DNA of 64,000 nucleotides from NCBI GenBank assembly GCA_039817415.1, contig JBCBVV010000021.1, forward strand, positions 1 to 64,000, in the 5' to 3' direction. This stretch comes from JALEFZ01 sp039817415 (GTDB lineage Bacteria; Bacteroidota; Bacteroidia; J057). How positions within the stretch are numbered: the first letter of the stretch is position 1; each line of letters begins with the position of its first letter. Under the pieces are notes generated by a model. The model had not been told where the DNA came from. It ran no database searches and saw nothing but the letters and a program-made list of their open reading frames with translations. Made by a program: the position numbers and the translations under genes. Shown piece by piece: positions 59,798 to 64,000 of this stretch.

Positions 59798-61804
59798 ATG
59801 TCGTTTTGGGCCTGCAAAACAAATTTGTTGTTCATGATCCTGACTTGCCTTCAGGTATCAATCTGTTTTGCCCAACAAGATGATATTGAGTCTCTTGAAA
59901 AAGTGCTGGATAGGAAGCGAGATCCAAAAGGTAAGGCAGAAACGCTCTTACAATTGGCAAGGTTGAATATGGATGTGGATCAGGACAAGGCCCTCGCTTA
60001 TGCAGAAAAATCACTCGAACTTGGAAAAGAATTAAACGACATCGTTCACCAAGGGAAATCCCTTTACATCAAGGCTAGAACGTTTTACAACCAAAGAGAA
60101 TATAATGAGGCGCTTCTTATGTACGAAGAGGCCATCCCCTATTTTAAAAATGAAATAATAGATAAATTCCGGGCTGATTGCTATCAGGACATGGGGAATA
60201 TTTATTTTTTCAAGGGTCGTTATCCAAGAGCTATTTATTATTATCAAAAGGCTTTTGAAATTGCCAATAAACTCAACCTTTTGGAAGATCAGGCAGCCCT
60301 ACAGTTTAATATGGCTCTCGCTAGCAATCGGACCGGTGAATTTATTGAGGCTATTCCCTATTACGAGAAAGCGCTGGCCATTTGTCAGTCTTGCGATTGC
60401 CGCCTCAAAAAGCTAAACAAGTACATCACTAGTTTTGCCACTCTTCTTCTCAATTTAGCTGAGTATGACAAAGTTGATTCTCTTGTTAAGATTGGGCTTG
60501 ATTTATCTGTAGAGAAAAAGGATACGATAAATATTCTAGCAAATACCATTTTATTGGCAAATTCTAAGTTTTTTAAAGGGGACTTAGTTTCAGCCTATGA
60601 GTATAATTTTAGCGCCCAAAACCTAGCTAGGACTGCACGAGACTCTTCCATTCTAGGGATTTCATTACACAATATCGCGCTCATTATGAGCGAAATTGGA
60701 GATTTTGAGCGAGCAGATTCTTCTTTTCATGAAGCCCTTCGAATTCGAGAATTACGATCTGACAAAAGAGGTGTTTTCGCCACCAAATCAGGGGTTGGAG
60801 TCATGTATATGGAGATGGGAAAATGGGAAGCGTCAACCCAAATCTTTTCCGAACTCGAATCCAAACTAGACCAAATATCTGAGAAAGAAGTTCAAGCATA
60901 CGTCCTAAATAACCTAGCCGCTATTGCCTTACATGACAACCGCCTACTTGAAGCAGAAAACTATTCGAATCAAACCATCCAGTTGGGAGGAAAAATCCAG
61001 CAGCTTGTACGGGTTCAAGATGCCAAAACTACCCTAGCTGAGGTTTATCTCAGGCAAGACAAAGCACCGGAAGCTGAAAAACTTTTGAGGGAAATCCTCT
61101 CTTGGGCAAAAGGAAAAGGAAAACTTTCCTATCAAAAAGAAGTCCTCCCTCTACTATCTTCAGCCTGCGATAAGCAAGGCAAAAAAGTTGCCGCTCTTTC
61201 CTACTGGAAAGCCTATCAGGATGTACAGGAAAAGATTGATGAACAACATTTGAAGCAAGATATCATCAGAAAGACCTTAGATTATCAGATGGTCGCGCGA
61301 GGAGAAAAAAACAAGGCAATACAAATTCAGGAAAAAACCGAACTCAACTTCAAAATCAAGGACCAAAGGTCAATCCTCTATGTACTCATTGGTGTAATCG
61401 TGCTAGCTGGCATCCTGGTTTTTCTCCTTCTTTGGCAGGGAGGAAAGAGAAGACATACTAATCATCTCCTTTCAGAACAAAACAAAGTTATTTCTAAGCA
61501 GAAGGAAGAAATCCTTAGCCTTAACCAGAACCTAGAACTAAAGGTTAAGGAACGGACCAGAACCCTCGCCAAACGAAATGAACAACTTAAGTCCTTTGCC
61601 TTCATGAATTCCCATAAAGTGAGAGCTCCCTTATCAAATATTTTGGGAATTTTCCAGATGATCAGGGAGGATGGATTTCACGACAAGGAAGAAGAACAAG
61701 CATTTATTGAAATGGCTGAAACATCAGCAAAGGAACTCGATAGGGTCATCAGGATGATTAATCAGAAACTTTCCGAGGAAGAAGAAAACCAGGAAGGAAT
61801 CTAA
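59798..61804 (+). CDS. TPR-TM-DHp protein lacking an ATPase domain
   Basis: About 668 residues from the ATG at 59798; the TTG at 59723 is unlikely. Signal peptide (NLLFMILTCLQVSICFAQ), about ten TPR repeats (residues 35-440), one membrane helix near 525-548 (LYVLIGVIVLAGILVFLLLW), a coiled-coil (LNQNLELKVKERTRTLAKR), and a histidine-kinase DHp domain with the phosphoacceptor His606 in NSHKVRAPLSNILGIF. The protein ends after the second DHp helix, with no HATPase domain, and a strong terminator follows immediately. The layout matches Bacteroidota TPR kinases minus the ATPase. It may be a phosphotransfer partner or a dominant regulator. Confidence 0.9.
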   Translation: MSFWACKTNLLFMILTCLQVSICFAQQDDIESLEKVLDRKRDPKGKAETLLQLARLNMDVDQDKALAYAEKSLELGKELNDIVHQGKSLYIKARTFYNQREYNEALLMYEEAIPYFKNEIIDKFRADCYQDMGNIYFFKGRYPRAIYYYQKAFEIANKLNLLEDQAALQFNMALASNRTGEFIEAIPYYEKALAICQSCDCRLKKLNKYITSFATLLLNLAEYDKVDSLVKIGLDLSVEKKDTINILANTILLANSKFFKGDLVSAYEYNFSAQNLARTARDSSILGISLHNIALIMSEIGDFERADSSFHEALRIRELRSDKRGVFATKSGVGVMYMEMGKWEASTQIFSELESKLDQISEKEVQAYVLNNLAAIALHDNRLLEAENYSNQTIQLGGKIQQLVRVQDAKTTLAEVYLRQDKAPEAEKLLREILSWAKGKGKLSYQKEVLPLLSSACDKQGKKVAALSYWKAYQDVQEKIDEQHLKQDIIRKTLDYQMVARGEKNKAIQIQEKTELNFKIKDQRSILYVLIGVIVLAGILVFLLLWQGGKRRHTNHLLSEQNKVISKQKEEILSLNQNLELKVKERTRTLAKRNEQLKSFAFMNSHKVRAPLSNILGIFQMIREDGFHDKEEEQAFIEMAETSAKELDRVIRMINQKLSEEEENQEGI

Positions 61805-61814
61805 GAGAGAAATG

Positions 61815-61851
61815 AAAAAATCCACTTCAGCCAATCTGAAGTGGATTTTTT
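61815..61851. terminator. Bidirectional terminator between the TPR-DHp and pckA genes
   Basis: A perfect 16-bp stem (61815-61830 with 61836-61851) whose six outer pairs are A:T, giving T-runs on both strands; the 5-nt loop is CCAAT. Confidence 0.95.
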
Positions 61852-61877
61852 ATATGTCTCGATTAACAACCTAGCTT

Positions 61878-63485
61878 TTAATTTTCCGAAAATATCTTCG
61901 GTGCCGCAGCCTTGATCTCATTGCTGGCAAAGTCGCTGTATTTCTGGAAGTTCTCGCTGAATAGTTTAGCTAGTTCTTGCGCCTTTTTGTCATAAGCTAC
62001 CTTATCAGCCCACGTATTTCTAGGATTTAATACCTCTGAAGGCACATTGGGAACCGAAGTTGGCGTAGAGAGATTAAATACTGGATCACTCACATAATCT
62101 ACTCCTTTCAACCAGCCATTGAGGGCGGCTGTAATCATAGCTCTGGTAAACTTCAACTTGATCCTTGATCCCACACCATAAGGTCCACCAGTCCATCCGG
62201 TATTAACTAGCCAAACTGTAGTTTCGTAGGTTCTGATTTTTTCTCCTAACATCTCTGCATATCGGGTTGGATGTAGCGGAAGAAAAGGTTCTCCAAAACA
62301 AGATGAGAACACTGCTTGAGGTTCGTCAATCCCTTCCTCAGTACCGGCAATCTTGGCTGTATACCCAGAAATGAATTGATACATCGCCTGCTCAGGGCTT
62401 AACCTTGAAATCGGAGGCAACACACCAAAAGCGTCACATGTCAAAAAGAAAATGTTCTTAGGTACCTCTCCCATAGAGGGCTTCATGATGTTGTTGATGT
62501 GATGAATCGGATAGGAAACTCTAATATTCTGGGTAATAGAGTCATCCTTGAAGTTCAACCTACGAGACCTGGGATAGAACTTCATGTTTTCCACAATGGC
62601 ACCATGCTTCACGGCATTCCATATATCTGGTTCTTTCTCGGGTGTCAGGTCAATAGTCTTGGCATAGCAGCCTCCTTCTATGTTGAATACACCATCTTTG
62701 GTCCATCCATGCTCATCATCACCGATTAGCTTACGCTCAGGGTCAGCCGAAAGTGTGGTCTTACCTGTTCCTGATAAACCAAAGAAAATTGCGGTATCGC
62801 TCTTCCGGCCTACGTTTGCAGAACAATGCATAGAGAGTACTCCCTCCATTGGAAGAACATAATTCATCACGGTAAAGATCCCTTTCTTGATCTCTCCTGT
62901 ATAACCTGATCCGCCAATAAGGATGACCTTGCGTGTGAAGTTGATGATGGTGAAGTTCTCTTGACGTGTACCATCAGTTTGGGGATCAGCAAAGAATCCT
63001 CTTGCCGCGATAATGGTCCACTCAGGCTGGAAGTTCTCCAAATCTTCTTCCTCAGGTCTGATAAACATGTTGTTGACAAACATATTCGCCCAGGGAAGGG
63101 TGTTGATTACACGAACATTTAGCCTGTAGTTAGGATCTGCCCCTGCATATACATCTCTAATAAAGAGCTCCTTCTCCTGAAGGTAGGATTGCATTTTGGC
63201 TAGAATTCGTTCGTATTTGTCTACTTCGATAGGTTGATTGATGTCTCCCCACCAGATGGTATTTTCTGTATTGACATCTTTGACAACGAATTTGTCTTTG
63301 GGGGATCTTCCGGTAAACTTACCTGTGTGTACTAACAAGGCACCATTGTCGCAAAGCTCTCCTATTCCTCGAATAAGAGACATCTCCAGTAAGGCTGCCG
63401 GTGATAAATTCCAATACTGTTTCCCAGTATTCTTTAATCCTACAGAATCAAGCCCTACTTTTGGGACAATCTCGGTATAACTCAT
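61878..63485 (-). CDS. pckA: Phosphoenolpyruvate carboxykinase (ATP)
   Basis: A 535-residue ATP-dependent PEP carboxykinase, normal length. It converts oxaloacetate and ATP to PEP, ADP and CO2, the committed step of gluconeogenesis, in the cytosol. Motifs: HTGKFTGRSPKDKFVV, MHCSANVG, FFGLSGTGKTTLSADP with kinase-1a Lys242, RKLIGDDEHGW with metal-binding Asp residues, EGGCYAK, and WLVNTGWTGGPYGVGSRIKL. The upstream region has a TTG-N19-TATCATTTG promoter-like pattern at 63556-63586. It is divergent from rsmE, 240 bp away. Confidence 0.98.
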   Translation of the reverse strand: MSYTEIVPKVGLDSVGLKNTGKQYWNLSPAALLEMSLIRGIGELCDNGALLVHTGKFTGRSPKDKFVVKDVNTENTIWWGDINQPIEVDKYERILAKMQSYLQEKELFIRDVYAGADPNYRLNVRVINTLPWANMFVNNMFIRPEEEDLENFQPEWTIIAARGFFADPQTDGTRQENFTIINFTRKVILIGGSGYTGEIKKGIFTVMNYVLPMEGVLSMHCSANVGRKSDTAIFFGLSGTGKTTLSADPERKLIGDDEHGWTKDGVFNIEGGCYAKTIDLTPEKEPDIWNAVKHGAIVENMKFYPRSRRLNFKDDSITQNIRVSYPIHHINNIMKPSMGEVPKNIFFLTCDAFGVLPPISRLSPEQAMYQFISGYTAKIAGTEEGIDEPQAVFSSCFGEPFLPLHPTRYAEMLGEKIRTYETTVWLVNTGWTGGPYGVGSRIKLKFTRAMITAALNGWLKGVDYVSDPVFNLSTPTSVPNVPSEVLNPRNTWADKVAYDKKAQELAKLFSENFQKYSDFASNEIKAAAPKIFSEN

Positions 63486-63555
63486 GTACGTAAATTATTT
63501 AGCAATTAAGAGGTAAAGCGAATATTGCACAAAAAACGAATTTTCGCTACTTGAG

Positions 63556-63586
63556 CAAATGATATTTGTTTGTCTTAAACATACAA
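63556..63586 (-). promoter_or_regulatory. Candidate promoter for pckA
   Basis: On the minus strand, TTG (63584-63586), 19 bp spacer and TATCATTTG (63556-63564) approximate the Bacteroidota -33/-7 pattern, with one extra base inside TAnnTTTG. It ends 70 bp before the ATG. Confidence 0.4.
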
Positions 63587-63725
63587 TCCGCAAGCAACAA
63601 GCCAAAAAATATCGGCATCTAAAATTACTTGTCTTAGATGTACTAAGTTTTCAGTTAAAATTTTGTTAGACAGGTAAGTAAAAGACTACTTTTCAAGTAT
63701 ATTCTCTTTGTAATGAAAATTTGCC

Positions 63726-64000
63726 ATGTACATATTCTTTGGGAATTTGACTTCTGATAATGAGGCAATATTAGGAGCAGAGGAAAGCAGGCATGCTATT
63801 AAGGTGCTTAGAAAGCAGCCAGGTGATGAGATCTACTTTACAGAAGGCAAGGGTACTTTGTATAAAGGAACCATTGACTCCCAAAGCAAAACCGAGACTC
63901 ACATCTCTATTCTTGCCTCCTTTCCCTCATATGGAGAGCATGCCTTTCATATTCGTATGGCAGTTTCTCCTTTAAGGCTAAAAGATCGCTTTGAATGGAT
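63726..64000 (+). CDS. rsmE: 16S rRNA (uracil1498-N3)-methyltransferase, partial
   Basis: The ATG is at 63726 and the window ends in codon 92, so only the N-terminal third is present. MYIFFGNLTSDN leads into AEESRHAIKVLRKQPGDEIYFTEGKGTLYKGTI, the PUA-like N-terminal domain of RsmE with the HxxxVLR and Gly-Asp motif, and then MAVSPLRLKDRFEWM, the start of the SPOUT methyltransferase domain, where the family has sPlKxxDRxEw. RsmE methylates U1498 of 16S rRNA with S-adenosylmethionine, in the cytosol. It is divergent from pckA. The remaining two thirds lie outside the window. Confidence 0.92.
   Translation, partial: MYIFFGNLTSDNEAILGAEESRHAIKVLRKQPGDEIYFTEGKGTLYKGTIDSQSKTETHISILASFPSYGEHAFHIRMAVSPLRLKDRFEW

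Overview
The window comes from the chromosome of a Bacteroidota bacterium, probably an aerobic environmental lineage of the Saprospiria/Cytophagia kind; the exact taxon cannot be fixed from sequence alone. Evidence: five proteins end in type IX secretion (T9SS) sorting domains (8022-10613, 15930-17603, 19891-21357, 35898-37298, 37298-38734), two carry SprB-like repeats, and several families are typical of the phylum (GSCFA, DUF547, DUF4105, DUF4159, a YidD with a signal peptide). One strong candidate promoter, TACATTTG ahead of icmF, fits the Bacteroidota -7 consensus TAnnTTTG. LpxB implies a Gram-negative outer membrane with lipid A. I found no rRNA, tRNA, CRISPR array, transposase or phage gene.

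Layout. 1-13.4 kb is almost all on the minus strand: a coiled-coil secreted protein, DUF4105 membrane protein, FAD oxidoreductase and lpxB in one run, then tex, a PI-PLC-like lipoprotein, a large T9SS surface protein, rmuC and two small Bacteroidota proteins. 13.5-21.4 kb alternates strands: GSCFA, a possible 36-residue ORF coupled to VanZ, DUF547, a SprB-repeat protein, a sirtuin-surE pair and a T9SS-tagged di-haem peroxidase. 21.5-34.4 kb holds an M3 oligopeptidase, an unrecognised helical-repeat protein, an SH3-like secreted protein, a YwqK lipoprotein, fused isobutyryl-CoA mutase (IcmF), a Uma2 nuclease, a serine hydrolase and an SDR reductase. 34.4-45.2 kb holds a GNAT enzyme, thymidine kinase, two tandem PQQ sugar dehydrogenase homologues, DUF1801, a gluzincin-like/TolB/beta-barrel protein, DUF4340, DUF4159 and DUF2461.

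45.2-49.0 kb is the most unusual part. A gene-free stretch carries a 162-bp fold-back element. It is followed by a compact same-strand cluster: a small membrane protein, a LolA-like secreted protein, a signal-peptide-bearing YidD and two paralogous TPR proteins with C-terminal membrane segments. Two gene pairs in it overlap by 86 and 47 bp. 49-64 kb holds an M61 peptidase, a GDSL lipoprotein, a SigJ/ECF41-like sigma factor, two Lys-rich membrane proteins facing each other, PhoD, a Rieske oxygenase, TatD, a small isomerase-like protein coupled to a cyclic-nucleotide-domain histidine kinase, a TPR protein ending in a bare phosphoacceptor (DHp) domain, pckA, and rsmE cut by the window end.

Most of this is core or housekeeping content rather than a mobile island. 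The best candidates for something undescribed are the exported-YidD/TPR cluster, the TPR-TM-DHp protein without an ATPase domain, the PQQ-dehydrogenase paralogue lacking its catalytic histidine, the fold-back element, and the terminator-like hairpin in front of the M3 peptidase. Strong hairpin terminators mark many transcription-unit ends and settle several start codons.
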